Positions 8,105 through 17,987 of a DNA stretch of 56,852 nt are shown here, piece after piece. The notes beneath the pieces were generated by a model. It had not been told where the DNA came from. It saw only the letters and a list, made by a program, of their open reading frames with translations, and ran no database searches. The translations under genes were made by a program, and so were the position numbers. The stretch's first letter is position 1. Each line of letters starts with the position of its first letter. Origin of the DNA: Dehalococcoidia bacterium UBA2160 (lineage in GTDB: Bacteria > Chloroflexota > Dehalococcoidia > Lucifugimonadales > UBA1123); contig DCWO01000176.1 of NCBI GenBank assembly GCA_002328865.1, positions 33,697 through 90,548 of the forward strand. The letters are read 5' to 3'.

Positions 8105-9205
8105 ATGCAGTTCAAATTGACGGTCCTGCCCGGAGACGGCATCGGACCCGAGGTGATCGAAGAGTCGATCAAGGTGCTGCGGGCCGTGGGAGTCCGATTC
8201 GGGCACGAGTTCGAATTCCAGTACGGGATCGTCGGCGGCGGCGCCATCGACGCGACCGGCACGCCGTTGCCCAAGGAGACGATCTCCCTGTGCCGAGGAG
8301 TCGACGCGATTCTCTTCGGCGCGGTCGGCGGGCCTAAGTGGGACGACCCCAGCGCCAAGGTGCGACCCGAGGACGGCATACTGGCGATCCGCAAGCAGCT
8401 CGGGCTCTTCGCGAACCTCAGGCCGGTGAAGGTCCTCCCGGCGCTGATTAACTCGAGTCCTGTCAAGGCCTCGCTCCTGGAAGGCGTCGACATGATCGTC
8501 GTCCGCGAGCTTACCGGCGGCCTCTACTTCGCGTCGCCAAAACGTCGATGGGAGACGTCACGAGGACGTCGCGGCGTAGATACTCTGCGCTACACGGAGC
8601 AGGAGATCGACCGCATCCTGCGCGTCGGCTTCGACCTGGCTCGACGCCGCAAGAAGCGGCTCACCTCCGTCGACAAGGCCAACGTGCTGGAATCGTCCAG
8701 GCTGTGGCGCGAGATCGCCACGGAGGTCGCGTGCGAGTATCCGGACATCGAGTTGGAACACGTTCTGGTCGATGCGGCAGCCATGCAGCTCATCCGAAAT
8801 CCGGCTCACTACGACGTGATCGTCGCCGAGAACATGTTCGGCGACATCCTGACCGACGAGGCGTCGGTCTTGTCCGGATCGCTGGGCATGCTCCCATCTG
8901 CCAGCCTCGCGGGCTTGCCGAAGGGGGGCCGAGCCAAACGTGGGAACAAGGTCAGCCTGTACGAGCCGATCCACGGGTCCGCCCCGGACATCGCCGGGCA
9001 GGGGATCGCCAACCCGATCGGGACCGTTCTCAGCGCAGCCATGATGCTCCGCCATTCGCTCGGCCTCGAAGACGAGGCGACGGCTGTCGAGCGCTCCGTC
9101 GACGGCGCGCTGGCGGAAGGCTACCGGACGCCGGACATCGGATCGGACGGCGGCGAGGTCATCGCGACCTCCCGCATGGGAAGCTTGATCGCAGGCGGGA
9201 TCTAG
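8105..9205 (+). CDS. leuB: 3-isopropylmalate dehydrogenase
   Basis: Third committed enzyme of leucine synthesis. It oxidises and decarboxylates 3-isopropylmalate with NAD+ to 2-oxoisocaproate in the cytoplasm. The 366 residues match the family. Visible motifs are LPGDGIGPEV at the N-terminus, GAVGGPKW, RELTGGLYF, the metal-binding signature NMFGDILTDEASVLSGSLGM, and the cofactor loop YEPIHGSAPDIAGQGIANPIG, whose late Asp-Ile pattern is typical of NAD-dependent members. AGGAG 7 bases before the ATG at 8105 fixes the start; an in-frame ATG at 8066 lies 39 bases upstream and is unlikely. leuA, leuC and leuD are not nearby, so the pathway is scattered in this genome. Confidence 0.97.
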   Translation: MQFKLTVLPGDGIGPEVIEESIKVLRAVGVRFGHEFEFQYGIVGGGAIDATGTPLPKETISLCRGVDAILFGAVGGPKWDDPSAKVRPEDGILAIRKQLGLFANLRPVKVLPALINSSPVKASLLEGVDMIVVRELTGGLYFASPKRRWETSRGRRGVDTLRYTEQEIDRILRVGFDLARRRKKRLTSVDKANVLESSRLWREIATEVACEYPDIELEHVLVDAAAMQLIRNPAHYDVIVAENMFGDILTDEASVLSGSLGMLPSASLAGLPKGGRAKRGNKVSLYEPIHGSAPDIAGQGIANPIGTVLSAAMMLRHSLGLEDEATAVERSVDGALAEGYRTPDIGSDGGEVIATSRMGSLIAGGI

Positions 9206-9339
9206 GTTGGGGGTTGGCGTCGATTCGGCCTGATGGTCATCAACTAAATACGTTGTGCTCAACGCTTCTCGATGTGCTGGATCGGTAGGAATATGAGAAG
9301 CTTCTGGAGTCCTTCAGGCAACATGGTGTGTCCAGCGAC

Positions 9340-9370
9340 GAGATTCTTCACCTGCGGGTTCAGAATGACA
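9340..9370. repeat. Small hairpin repeat, copy A (ATTCT/AGAAT arms)
   Basis: The unit reads GAGATTCTTC ... TTCAGAATGACA, with inverted arms ATTCT and AGAAT. It resembles short dispersed repeats common between genes in some bacteria. The 9206-9585 gap holds this and copy B but no credible gene. Confidence 0.45.
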
Positions 9371-9545
9371 CAAATTGTTCGGCGTCACTTGATTTGTTTA
9401 TCGCCATAAGGCCGAGATCGCTGGCGTCGTGGTCTTCTTTTATGGACCGAGCCGCGCGCCACGATCCGCGTCTATCGCAACTCGCCATTCTGACGCGTAG
9501 CGGAAGAATCTGGTCGTTTACCACACGCATTTGCCTGCTCGACCC

Positions 9546-9570
9546 GAGATGCTTCGGTTCCCTCAGCATG
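9546..9570. repeat. Small hairpin repeat, copy B (ATGCT/AGCAT arms)
   Basis: The unit reads GAGATGCTTC ... CTCAGCATG. Compared with copy A, the left arm changes T to G and the right arm changes A to C, so base pairing is kept. It lies just past the valS stop codon. Confidence 0.45.
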
Positions 9571-9585
9571 GTGAGGTGGCCGCCC

Positions 9586-12294
9586 CTACGACGCCAGCCT
9601 GTCGAGGATATCGGCTAGCCTGCTGACGCGGGTGTCAACGTCCGCCAGGCGGTCTCTCTCTTTTTCGACCACCTCTTCGGGGGCTTTTGAGACGAACTGC
9701 TCGTTGCCCAGTCTGCCCGCCAACCTCTTGCGGTGCGCTCGCAACTCTTCCAGCTCTTCCTGAAGCCGGGCCTTCTCACTGTCCAGGTCGACCAGATCGC
9801 CGATGGTCATTCCCAACGTCCCCAGTCCGAGAACCTGCACCGCCTCGCTGCCGTCCTGTCCCAACGCGTCCGCATTCGGGGCGATGCTCAGCTCCACGCC
9901 GGCGCCAGATTGGATGAAGGCGCTTGAGTCTCGGAATACGCCTTCGAGATCGTCGGCGGTCGCGACTCGGGCGGCGATCTCCAGGTTGTTGGCCACCCTG
10001 AACACGGCGCGGACGTTGCGGGCCGCTCGCGTGAGCTCGACCACGGCTTCGATCTCGCGCTCCGCCTGGTCGTCGAACCTGGTTCTGTCCGCCTGTGGAT
10101 ACGGCGCGACGATCAGGGCAGCAGGGGATGACGAGCCTTTCGGCAAGTAGTCTTGCAGGGTTTGCCAAATCTCTTCCGTGACGAATGGCAGGAACGGATG
10201 CAGCAATCTGAGCACACGCTCTAGCACGTGGGCCAGCACGGGCAACGGCGATGGCGATTCACCGGCCCGCACGCGGATCTTGGACATCTCGATGTACCAG
10301 TCGCAGTACTCGTCCCACAGGAAGTCATGGATCGTAGTTTGCGCCTCTCCGAACTGGTGCGTGCTCATGAACGCGTCGACCTGCTCGGCGACGCGGTTGA
10401 GCCGGCTGACGATCCACCGGTCCTCGCGGTGGGTCAGACTGGGGAGGTCGTCCCAACCATCCAGTGATTCCGCCTGATCGAGGTTGGACATCACGAACCT
10501 GGCGGCGTTCCACAGCTTGTTGGCGAAGTTGCGGCTCGCTTCCAGCTTGCCTTCGTTGGTGCGCATGTCGGCGCCTGCCGCTGTGCCTGTGGTCAGGGCG
10601 AAGCGGACGGCGTCCGCGCCGTACATGTCGATCAGCTCCAGCGGGTCGAGCACGTTGCCCTTGACCTTGCTCATCTTGATGCCCTCGGGGTCCAGCACCA
10701 TTCCGTGAAGGTACACGGTGTGGAATGGCGCCTCGCCCATGTTCTCCAGCGCCATGAAGATCATCCGGGCGACCCAGAAGAACAGGATGTCGTGGCCGGT
10801 CTCCATCACCGAGGTCGGGAAGAAGTAGTCCAGGTCCTCGGTGTCCTCGGGCCAACCCAGCGTCGAGTGGGGCCACAGCGCTGAGCTGAACCAGGTGTCG
10901 AGCACGTCCTCGTCTCGGCGCAGGCTGGTCGCACCGCAAGTCGGGCACTGCCTGGGGTTCTCCATCTCGACGATGGTCGCGTCGCAGTCGTCGCAGTACC
11001 AGACGGGGATTCGGTGCCCCCACCAGAGCTGGCGGCTGATGCACCAGTCGCGGATGTTGTCCAGCCAATTGTAGTAGACCTTCTCGAACCGCTCGGGCAC
11101 GATCTTGATCCTGCCCTCCGACACGGCGTCTCGTGCGGGCGCAGCAAGAGGCGCCATCTTGACGTACCATTGTTCTGAAACGATGGGCTCGACGACCTCG
11201 TCGCAACGGTCGCAGTGGCCGACAGAATGCGTGTACGGCTCGATTTTCTCGATCAGACCCTCTTCGTCGAGCCGTTCGACGACTCTGGCCCTGCATTCGT
11301 CGCGGTCCAAGCCCTCGTACGGGCCGGCGTTCTCGTTGAGCGTGGCATCGGGATTGAGAGCGTTGATGACCTCGAGGCCGTGTCGCTGTCCGATCTCGAA
11401 GTCGGCCGCGTCGTGGCCTGGAGTCACTTTCAAGGCGCCGGTGCCGAATTCGAGATCCACTGCATCGTCGCCCACGATGGGCAGGATGCGGCCCATAATC
11501 GGCAACACCGCGTTCTTGCCGACGAGGTGGCCGTATCTCTCATCAGCCGGATTCACGGCGACGCCGGTGTCGGCCAGCATCGTCTCGGGGCGAGTGGTCG
11601 CGACCGACATGTGACCGTCGTCGCCCTCGAGCGGGTACTTGATGTGCCAAAGATTGGAATCTTCCTCGCGGTGCTTGACCTCGAGGTCGGAAAGCGCGGT
11701 TTGGCACCGAGGGCACCATGTGGTGATGCGGTTGCCTTTGTAGATGAGCCCCTTCTTGTAGAGGTTCACGAACGTCGTGCGCACGGCTTTGCTCGGTCCG
11801 GCGTCCAGTGTAAAAACCTTGCGATTCCAATCGCACGACGCCCCGAGTCGTTCGAGCTGCGTGTAAATGCGTCCGCCGTAGTCGTCGACCCAACTCCAGA
11901 TGCGCTCGACGAATCGGTCGCGTCCGAGATCGTGGCGGGTGATGCCGTCGGAGGCGAGGAGCCGCTCGACGACCACCTGCGTCGCGATGCCGGCGTGGTC
12001 GGTGCTAGGGAGGTACAGGGTCGGGTCGCCGAGCATCCTGTGCCAACGAACCAGCAGGTCTTCGACGGCGATGGTCAGGGCATGGCCCATGTGCAGTTCA
12101 CCCGTCACGTTGGGCGGGGGCATGATCACGACGAAGGGCTTCTTGGCGCGGTCGATTTCCGGCGCGAAGTAGCCGCCTTTGTTCCAGAAATCGTAGATCC
12201 GCCCCTCGACGGCGCTCGGGTCGTATGCCCTTGGGATCTCTCGTTTTTCTGCCTGAGTCATGCCTATGGAGACCTCGGATAAAAGATCACTCAT
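9586..12294 (-). CDS. valS: Valyl-tRNA synthetase
   Basis: Class I synthetase that charges tRNA-Val; 902 residues is full length. The HIGH-type motif is HMGH at residues 68-71 within PPPNVTGELHMGHAL, and KMSKV at 540-544 is followed by KGNVLDPLELID; the final Ser of KMSKS is Val, a tolerated variant. The editing domain lies between them. Zinc-ribbon cysteines occur in CPRCQTALSDLEV, CDRCDEVV and CPTCGATS. The last ~65 residues form the coiled-coil tRNA arm typical of ValRS. An alternative start 11 codons in (12261) cannot be excluded; neither start has an ideal ribosome site. No T-box or other leader is evident upstream. Confidence 0.97.
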   Translation of the reverse strand: MSDLLSEVSIGMTQAEKREIPRAYDPSAVEGRIYDFWNKGGYFAPEIDRAKKPFVVIMPPPNVTGELHMGHALTIAVEDLLVRWHRMLGDPTLYLPSTDHAGIATQVVVERLLASDGITRHDLGRDRFVERIWSWVDDYGGRIYTQLERLGASCDWNRKVFTLDAGPSKAVRTTFVNLYKKGLIYKGNRITTWCPRCQTALSDLEVKHREEDSNLWHIKYPLEGDDGHMSVATTRPETMLADTGVAVNPADERYGHLVGKNAVLPIMGRILPIVGDDAVDLEFGTGALKVTPGHDAADFEIGQRHGLEVINALNPDATLNENAGPYEGLDRDECRARVVERLDEEGLIEKIEPYTHSVGHCDRCDEVVEPIVSEQWYVKMAPLAAPARDAVSEGRIKIVPERFEKVYYNWLDNIRDWCISRQLWWGHRIPVWYCDDCDATIVEMENPRQCPTCGATSLRRDEDVLDTWFSSALWPHSTLGWPEDTEDLDYFFPTSVMETGHDILFFWVARMIFMALENMGEAPFHTVYLHGMVLDPEGIKMSKVKGNVLDPLELIDMYGADAVRFALTTGTAAGADMRTNEGKLEASRNFANKLWNAARFVMSNLDQAESLDGWDDLPSLTHREDRWIVSRLNRVAEQVDAFMSTHQFGEAQTTIHDFLWDEYCDWYIEMSKIRVRAGESPSPLPVLAHVLERVLRLLHPFLPFVTEEIWQTLQDYLPKGSSSPAALIVAPYPQADRTRFDDQAEREIEAVVELTRAARNVRAVFRVANNLEIAARVATADDLEGVFRDSSAFIQSGAGVELSIAPNADALGQDGSEAVQVLGLGTLGMTIGDLVDLDSEKARLQEELEELRAHRKRLAGRLGNEQFVSKAPEEVVEKERDRLADVDTRVSRLADILDRLAS

Positions 12295-12335
12295 TCTAGT
12301 CGTCCCGACGAAGGAGCGTCAACGACGCGCTTTGC

Positions 12336-13991
12336 ATGATGTACCATACGCGGGTTATGCAGCAAATCAAGTTGCCGGGCATCAGCCTGGTCCTCGGAGT
12401 CGGAAGCGCGATCGCCGCTTTCGCCCTGTACCTGTCCACGCTGGCGCCAACGCTGAGCTGGGGTTGGCGCGGCATGGGCGTGGACGGCGGCGAGCTGCTG
12501 GCCGCCGCGCACTCTCTGGGCGTGCCGCACCCGTCCGGTTATCCGACCTACATGTTGTTTCTGAAGGGTTTCGGCTCGATCGTCGCCATCGGAGATTTCG
12601 CGTTCAGGGGCAACCTGGCCTCCGTGGTCTTAGGAGCGCTCACGGTCGGTTTGCTCTATTGGGTCACGTTGGTGATCGCCCGAGGCCAGTATCGGGACTC
12701 TCCGGAGTGGCTGGTGGCGCTTGTTTCTTCCTTTGCGGCACTGACTTTCGCCGCGACGCCGCTGTTCTGGTCGCAGGCGGTCATCACCGAGGTGTACACC
12801 CTGAACACCGTGTTCGTGGGCGCGCTGGCGGTGCTTGCCCTCCACATCGTCACGGGAAGCTGGCGGAACAGGCCGCGATCCGAACGACACATGCAACGCA
12901 TGCTGGCCGTGTTCGGACTGCTGGTCGGCCTGGGAATGGGCAACCACTTGACTCTGCTCGCGATCGCCGCCCCACTGGCCCTGTGGATCGCAATTCAGAC
13001 GAGGCCCCGAGTCGCCGACGTGGCATGGGGCGTCGCAGCGTTGGCGGTCGGGTTGTCGGTCTACGCGTACCTGCCGATACGGGCAGGGGCCGGACCGGCG
13101 GTGAACTGGGGCGACGCATCGTCTTCGGACGGCTTCATTTGGATGCTGAGCGGCCGAGCATATCAGGACTACGTGTTCGGCATACCCCTCGATTCCATAG
13201 GCGCCAGATTGGCGGACTGGTTGGACTTGGTGTTCATTCAGTTCAATCCATTGGGCTTGTTTTTCGTTTTGGTTGGCATTGCGGCCGTGGCTAAAACCGA
13301 GCAATGGCTGTTCCGGATGATCGTTCTATCCATCGCAGGGTTGTTCGGATACGCCATCGCATACAACACGTTCGACGCCGAAGTGTTGACGATTCCGGCC
13401 TTCTTCCTCCTCTCGGCGTGTTCCGGATTGGGATTGCTCGCTGTTCTGACCAACGTGTCGCGCTGGGCCTCCGAAGGTTCGCGACATCGCACCCGATCGC
13501 GCTCGCGCAAGAACATCTTGAAAGGGTGGCGATCGGCGCCGTTTCTCCTCGTCGTGGCCTTTGTGGCCGTTCCCGTGGGCACAGTGGCGATGAACTACTC
13601 GTCGCAGGATCTCAGCGACGACCGGCGCGCGGAGGAGTTCGCGGAGGCGGCGATCGACATGGCGTCGCCGGGTTCGGTGGTAATCGCGGACGGAGAAGCA
13701 AAGACGTTCGCGCTGTGGTATGAGACGTTCGTCGAACGCCCGGAGTCCGAAGTCATCCCGATCTCGGCCCGCTTGCTCCAGTTCGACTGGTACGGCCCCA
13801 GCCTGAACGAGCGCTATCCGGGCCAATTGCCTGCCGAATGGCCGTCAGACGTCCTCGGCGCGCTCGAGGCCATCATCGACCACACCGCCGTCGAATCGGG
13901 CGTGTACTTGACGTACTTCAGCCCGGACCTGGCGGAGAACTACGCACTGTCGCTTCAGCCGCATGGGCTGTACAAGGTGGGCCTGCGGTAG
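12336..13991 (+). CDS. DUF2723 family multi-pass membrane protein
   Basis: A 551-residue inner-membrane protein with about ten hydrophobic helices. The diagnostic DUF2723 segment is near the N-terminus: a helix ending LYLSTLAPTLSWGWRGMGVD, then GGELLAAAHSLGVPHPSGYP. The family is related to GT-C type glycosyltransferases such as protein O-mannosyltransferases, with Asp/Glu residues after the first helix as likely catalytic or lipid-sugar-binding positions. The C-terminal ~130 residues after the last helix are soluble. It is divergent from valS with only about 40 bases between. The start may instead be the ATG at 12357; neither has a good ribosome site. A role in cell-surface glycosylation is inference. 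Confidence 0.85.
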   Translation: MMYHTRVMQQIKLPGISLVLGVGSAIAAFALYLSTLAPTLSWGWRGMGVDGGELLAAAHSLGVPHPSGYPTYMLFLKGFGSIVAIGDFAFRGNLASVVLGALTVGLLYWVTLVIARGQYRDSPEWLVALVSSFAALTFAATPLFWSQAVITEVYTLNTVFVGALAVLALHIVTGSWRNRPRSERHMQRMLAVFGLLVGLGMGNHLTLLAIAAPLALWIAIQTRPRVADVAWGVAALAVGLSVYAYLPIRAGAGPAVNWGDASSSDGFIWMLSGRAYQDYVFGIPLDSIGARLADWLDLVFIQFNPLGLFFVLVGIAAVAKTEQWLFRMIVLSIAGLFGYAIAYNTFDAEVLTIPAFFLLSACSGLGLLAVLTNVSRWASEGSRHRTRSRSRKNILKGWRSAPFLLVVAFVAVPVGTVAMNYSSQDLSDDRRAEEFAEAAIDMASPGSVVIADGEAKTFALWYETFVERPESEVIPISARLLQFDWYGPSLNERYPGQLPAEWPSDVLGALEAIIDHTAVESGVYLTYFSPDLAENYALSLQPHGLYKVGLR

Positions 13992-14047
13992 GAATTCTTT
14001 GCGGGCGACTTTCGGTATGGTGAGAAATCTTCGAATGGAGGCGTGTC

Positions 14048-15265
14048 GTGTCCGAAATGTTGAGGGGCGTCAAGGTGCTGGAGCTTGCGAACTGGGTTGC
14101 GGCGCCGTCTGCCTGCGCGATGCTGGCCGACATGGGGGCGGTGGTCATCAAAGTCGAGCCCCCGGAAACCGGCGACGCGGTCCGAAGCCTGAGCATTAGC
14201 ACGAAAGGATTCGGCACACACTCCGACGGCTTGAACGTCGTTTTCGAGCAGCTCAACCGGGGCAAACAAAGCATGGGAATCAACCTCAGAGTCGACGAGG
14301 GACGCGAAGCCGTTCGACGGCTTGCCGCCGAGGTTGACGTAATGGTCACGAACCTCACGCCCCATCGTCAGCAACGATACGGCCTCAGCTACGAGGACAT
14401 CGTCGCCGTCAATCCGCGCATAGTCTACGTGAACCTGACCGGGTATGGCATGGATGGACCCGAGCGGGACCGATCCGGGTTCGACTACGCAGCGTTCTGG
14501 GCGCGCTCCGGGATCATGGCCACGTTGGGCGAGCAGGGCGAACCCCCGGTGCAGCAACGCCCTGGGTTCGGCGACCAGACCACATCCCTGGCGGTGGTCG
14601 CCGCGGTCGGAATGGCGCTGTTCGAGCGGGAACGGTCCGGCAAGGGGCAGCAGATCGACTGTGCGCTTCTCCACACTGCGCTGTGGGCAGTCGCCCCAGA
14701 CGTTGTCGCATCGTCGAGAGACAAGGCGCCGATGCCGCGCAATGACCGCGCACGCGCCGCTAACGCGTTGTTCAACTTCTACGAAACGAAGGACGGGAAG
14801 TGGGTCCAGCTTGTGATGATCCAGTCCGACCGGTTTTGGACGGGTTTCTGCCGAGCCTTGGAGATCGAGCACTTGACAGACGACCCTCGGTTCGTCAGCC
14901 ATGTGGCCAGGACAGAGAACGGCGCCGCGTTGCTCCGGATCGTCACCGACCGGATTGCAGAACGGACCAGGGGCGACTGGGCGGCGCGACTGGACGAGGG
15001 AGGGTGCATCTGGGCGCCAATCCAGACCGTGGACGAGCTCGCCGACGACCCACAAGTCGTCGCGAACGAGTACACAAAGATGTTGGAGCACGCGGACGGC
15101 GGCGAGTTTCAACTCGTCCAGGCACCGATGAAGTTTCACAGAACTCCGACGGAAACGACAGGCCTCGCCCCAGAACTGGGCCAGCACACCGAGACCGTTC
15201 TGCTGGAGCTCGGGTACTCCTGGGACGACATCACCACGCTCAAGGACAAGGGCGCGATCATCTGA
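14048..15265 (+). CDS. CaiB/BaiF family (class III) CoA-transferase
   Basis: Class III CoA-transferases move CoA between carboxylic acids through an aspartyl intermediate. This 405-residue member begins with LRGVKVLELANWVAAPSACA and has the family blocks ADMGAVVIKVEPPETGD, VNLTGYGMDGPERDRSGFDY (with the Asp expected to carry the acyl group) and the closing LGQHTETVLLELGYSWDDI. The GTG start has GGAGG 6 bases upstream. It is followed after 130 bases by an Eis-like acetyltransferase on the same strand. The donor and acceptor acids cannot be told from sequence alone. A second paralogue is at 50916-52160. Confidence 0.93.
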   Translation: MSEMLRGVKVLELANWVAAPSACAMLADMGAVVIKVEPPETGDAVRSLSISTKGFGTHSDGLNVVFEQLNRGKQSMGINLRVDEGREAVRRLAAEVDVMVTNLTPHRQQRYGLSYEDIVAVNPRIVYVNLTGYGMDGPERDRSGFDYAAFWARSGIMATLGEQGEPPVQQRPGFGDQTTSLAVVAAVGMALFERERSGKGQQIDCALLHTALWAVAPDVVASSRDKAPMPRNDRARAANALFNFYETKDGKWVQLVMIQSDRFWTGFCRALEIEHLTDDPRFVSHVARTENGAALLRIVTDRIAERTRGDWAARLDEGGCIWAPIQTVDELADDPQVVANEYTKMLEHADGGEFQLVQAPMKFHRTPTETTGLAPELGQHTETVLLELGYSWDDITTLKDKGAII

Positions 15266-15394
15266 ACGGCCGCAGAGGATCCGACATCCCATTGCCATTG
15301 ACCGTGCTGGCTCTGCCGTTGACCCCCTGCGCCCAGGCGAATAGACTACTGTGCGGAACACGCTCGGATACAGCACAGGTGCAGGAGATGAATC

Positions 15395-16561
15395 ATGGTC
15401 AGCGCAGGCGGGATGGAGTACGGCCCGGTTCAACCGGAAGAGGTGCAGCCGCTTTGGGCGTTGCTCGACCAGGCGCTCAACATATCGCTAGTGCCCGGTT
15501 GGAACGACCACGTCGGCCCCGATAGGTTCCGCGTACTCAGGCGCGGCGGCAAGCTGGCCGGAGGCATGGGAATCGTCCCGATGGGGCAGTGGTTCGGCGG
15601 ATCCAGCGTCCCGACCGGCGCCGTCACGTCCGTCGGCATCGCTCCCGAGTTCAGAGGAGCGGGCGCTGCCTCCATGCTCATGAAGAGTTCGCTCGACGAG
15701 ATCCACGAGGAAGGCTGGCCGCTCTCGACGCTGTTCCCGTCGACGTTGAACTTCTACCGGCACGCGGGATACGAGCGGGCGGGAGTGAAGGTCGTCTACG
15801 AGATGCCCACAACCGCCATAGACGTCGGTTCGCGCGAACTCGACATCGTCGAGGTGGACGACTCGTCGCACGAAGACATCTACATCACCTACAACGCCCG
15901 CGCGCAGTCGACGTCGGGCAATCTCGACAGGCCGCCGGTGTTGTGGGAGCCGATCTTAGGCTTTGGCGGACGGCAGGTGTACAGCTACCTGATCACCGGT
16001 CCCGACGGTCCCGAGGGATACGTGATATTCCAGCAATCGCGCAGCGCCGCCCACATCCGCGTGCGCGACGTCGCGTTGCTGACGCAAAACGCCGCGCTGA
16101 AGTTGCTCCGATTCTTCGCCGACCACCGTTCGACCATCGACAGCATCTCGTGGAACGGAGCGCCCAACGACCTGATGGTGCACGCGCTGGGCGAACAGGA
16201 AGCCAAGATGACGAAGTCGAGGGACTGGGTCATGCGGATCGTGGACGTCGAGGGCGCCTTGGCAGCCCGCGGGTATCCGGCGGGATACGAGGGTGAGCTG
16301 CACATCAGGGTCGAGGACAACCTTCTGCCCTGGAACACCGGGGACTACGTGCTCGAGGTCGCGTTCGGACGAGGCAAGGTTCGCCGCGGTGGCCGAGGCG
16401 ACCTGCGCACCGGAGTCCGAGGCCTCGCCGCGTTGTACTCGGGACACGTCGCGCCGGTCGAGCTCCGAGCGATGGGCGCGATGGACGGAGACGACGCGAC
16501 GATCGCCGCTGCGACGCTCATGTTCGCCAGCCCCAGCCCGTGGATGTCCGATCAGTTCTAA
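15395..16561 (+). CDS. Eis-like GNAT N-acetyltransferase with SCP2-like C-terminus
   Basis: A 388-residue acetyltransferase of the Eis type. The N-terminal GNAT half has the acetyl-CoA loop region VTSVGIAPEFRGAGAASMLM (residues 78-97) and the family tail STLFPSTLNFYRHAGYERAG. The middle is a second, degenerate GNAT fold and the last ~100 residues look like the SCP2-like domain, as in mycobacterial Eis. Family members acetylate amines, including aminoglycosides and peptide lysines; the natural substrate here is unknown. AGGAG 7 bases before the ATG supports the start. The gene is co-directional with the CoA-transferase upstream and the MFS transporter downstream. Confidence 0.88.
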   Translation: MVSAGGMEYGPVQPEEVQPLWALLDQALNISLVPGWNDHVGPDRFRVLRRGGKLAGGMGIVPMGQWFGGSSVPTGAVTSVGIAPEFRGAGAASMLMKSSLDEIHEEGWPLSTLFPSTLNFYRHAGYERAGVKVVYEMPTTAIDVGSRELDIVEVDDSSHEDIYITYNARAQSTSGNLDRPPVLWEPILGFGGRQVYSYLITGPDGPEGYVIFQQSRSAAHIRVRDVALLTQNAALKLLRFFADHRSTIDSISWNGAPNDLMVHALGEQEAKMTKSRDWVMRIVDVEGALAARGYPAGYEGELHIRVEDNLLPWNTGDYVLEVAFGRGKVRRGGRGDLRTGVRGLAALYSGHVAPVELRAMGAMDGDDATIAAATLMFASPSPWMSDQF

Positions 16562-16608
16562 CAGGCTGAGCCTGATTCATCATGCGGTCACCAATCACCG
16601 TGGCGTAG

Positions 16609-16629
16609 GGTCGGGTTTCAAACCCGACC
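16609..16629. repeat. Perfect 9-bp palindrome between genes
   Basis: GGTCGGGTT and AACCCGACC flank a TCA loop. There is no T-tract. It may act as a transcript-end hairpin or be a dispersed repeat. Confidence 0.5.
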
Positions 16630-16703
16630 GCGCGACGCTGCTCGCGGAACGGTGTTGTGCAGGTGGTCACGCTTCGATGACAATCAAGAACAAGCCCGCC
16701 TAG

Positions 16704-17987
16704 ATGCTCGCTCGACACGCGTCGCGGATCGTGCCGCCGTTGGACCGAGACGGGCGGGTCGTCATGGCAGCGGCGGCTCTGCGGTCGTTGGACTACGGGT
16801 TCCTCGCCATCTTCCTCGGCGTCTACGTGACCGTGCTGGATTTCACGGCGTTCGAGGCTGGGCTCGTCTTTAGCGCGATCATGGCCGGCGGAAGCCTGTC
16901 CAACGCCGTCGCGAGCTGGCGCGGCGACTCGATCGGCCGGCGCCGGATGCTCGTCGTCATGGCGGTGCTCATGGGCTTGGGCGGAGTGATGTACGCCGTC
17001 ACGTCATCCGTGGTCGCGATGATGGCAATCTCGGTCTTCGCGATGACCACCTCGACGGGCGGCGACCGCACGGCGTTCCTCACGCTGGACATGGCGGTGC
17101 TGGCCCAGACGACGCAGGACAGACACCGCACGGCGGTCTTCACGCTGTACAACGTGGTCGGCCGGGGGACCAAGGCGATCGGGGCGCTGATGATCGCCGC
17201 GCCGGTCGTGATCCAGGCGTGGACGGGCCTTGACGAGATCGCGTCGTTCAAAGCGATGTTCTGGGCGTACGCGGTCGTCGCCTTCGCCGGAGTCGCCGTC
17301 TACGCGCTGCTGACCCCCAACGCGGAGGCTCCACGCGCGCCGCTATCCAACGGACCACTGGACGAAGACGAGGACGCGGACATCGACGCCAGCGGCAACG
17401 GCCCGACGCCTGGCAGCGCTCGCTCGACGATATGGCGGCTGGCGGCGCTGTTCTCGCTCGACGCGTTCGGCGGCGGACTCAAGGTCAGCGCCTTCTTGTC
17501 GTTCTGGTTCACCACGAAATTCGACCTTAGCATCGAGACCATCGCCGCCATCTTCTTCGTCGGGCAGCTCCTGAACGTGATATCGCTGCTGCTGGCGGCC
17601 CCGCTGGCCGGTCGAATCGGACTCGTCGCCACGATGGTCTTCACCCAAGCCGTCGCCAACATCGTGATGATCCTGATGGCCCTGAGCGGGAACCTGTGGC
17701 TGGCGGTGACCTTCTTCATGGCGCGCGAGCTCACCAACGAGATGGACATCCCGACCCGGCAGTCCTACTCAATGGCCATCGTCCCGCCCGAAGCCCGAAC
17801 GGCAACAGCCGGCGTCACAAACCTCGGCCGAACGCTGGCCCAGACCGTCACCCCCGGCATCGCCGGCTTCGTCGCGCAAACCCTCACCCTCGGCGCCCCA
17901 ATCATCCTCGGCAGCGCCATCAAACTCGTCTACAACGGCCTGCTCTACGGCATGTTCGGCAAGGTCAAAGCGCCGGAGGAGGGCTGA
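16704..17987 (+). CDS. MFS transporter
   Basis: A 427-residue major facilitator protein with about twelve membrane helices split by a charged, Asp/Glu-rich loop around residues 205-235 (GPLDEDEDADIDASG). The typical MFS loop 2-3 motif is visible as WRGDSIGRRRMLVVMAVLMG. Substrate is unknown; such proteins usually export drugs or move small organic acids or sugars with protons. No clear ribosome site lies before the ATG at 16704, so the true start could be a little downstream, for example at MAAAALRSLDYG. It is the last gene in the co-directional block starting at 14048. Confidence 0.88.
   Translation: MLARHASRIVPPLDRDGRVVMAAAALRSLDYGFLAIFLGVYVTVLDFTAFEAGLVFSAIMAGGSLSNAVASWRGDSIGRRRMLVVMAVLMGLGGVMYAVTSSVVAMMAISVFAMTTSTGGDRTAFLTLDMAVLAQTTQDRHRTAVFTLYNVVGRGTKAIGALMIAAPVVIQAWTGLDEIASFKAMFWAYAVVAFAGVAVYALLTPNAEAPRAPLSNGPLDEDEDADIDASGNGPTPGSARSTIWRLAALFSLDAFGGGLKVSAFLSFWFTTKFDLSIETIAAIFFVGQLLNVISLLLAAPLAGRIGLVATMVFTQAVANIVMILMALSGNLWLAVTFFMARELTNEMDIPTRQSYSMAIVPPEARTATAGVTNLGRTLAQTVTPGIAGFVAQTLTLGAPIILGSAIKLVYNGLLYGMFGKVKAPEEG

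Noticed and set aside
13955..15433. 492-codon minus-strand frame across the CoA-transferase gene
   Set aside because: Shadow of the plus-strand CaiB/BaiF gene, which has full family motifs and a good ribosome site.
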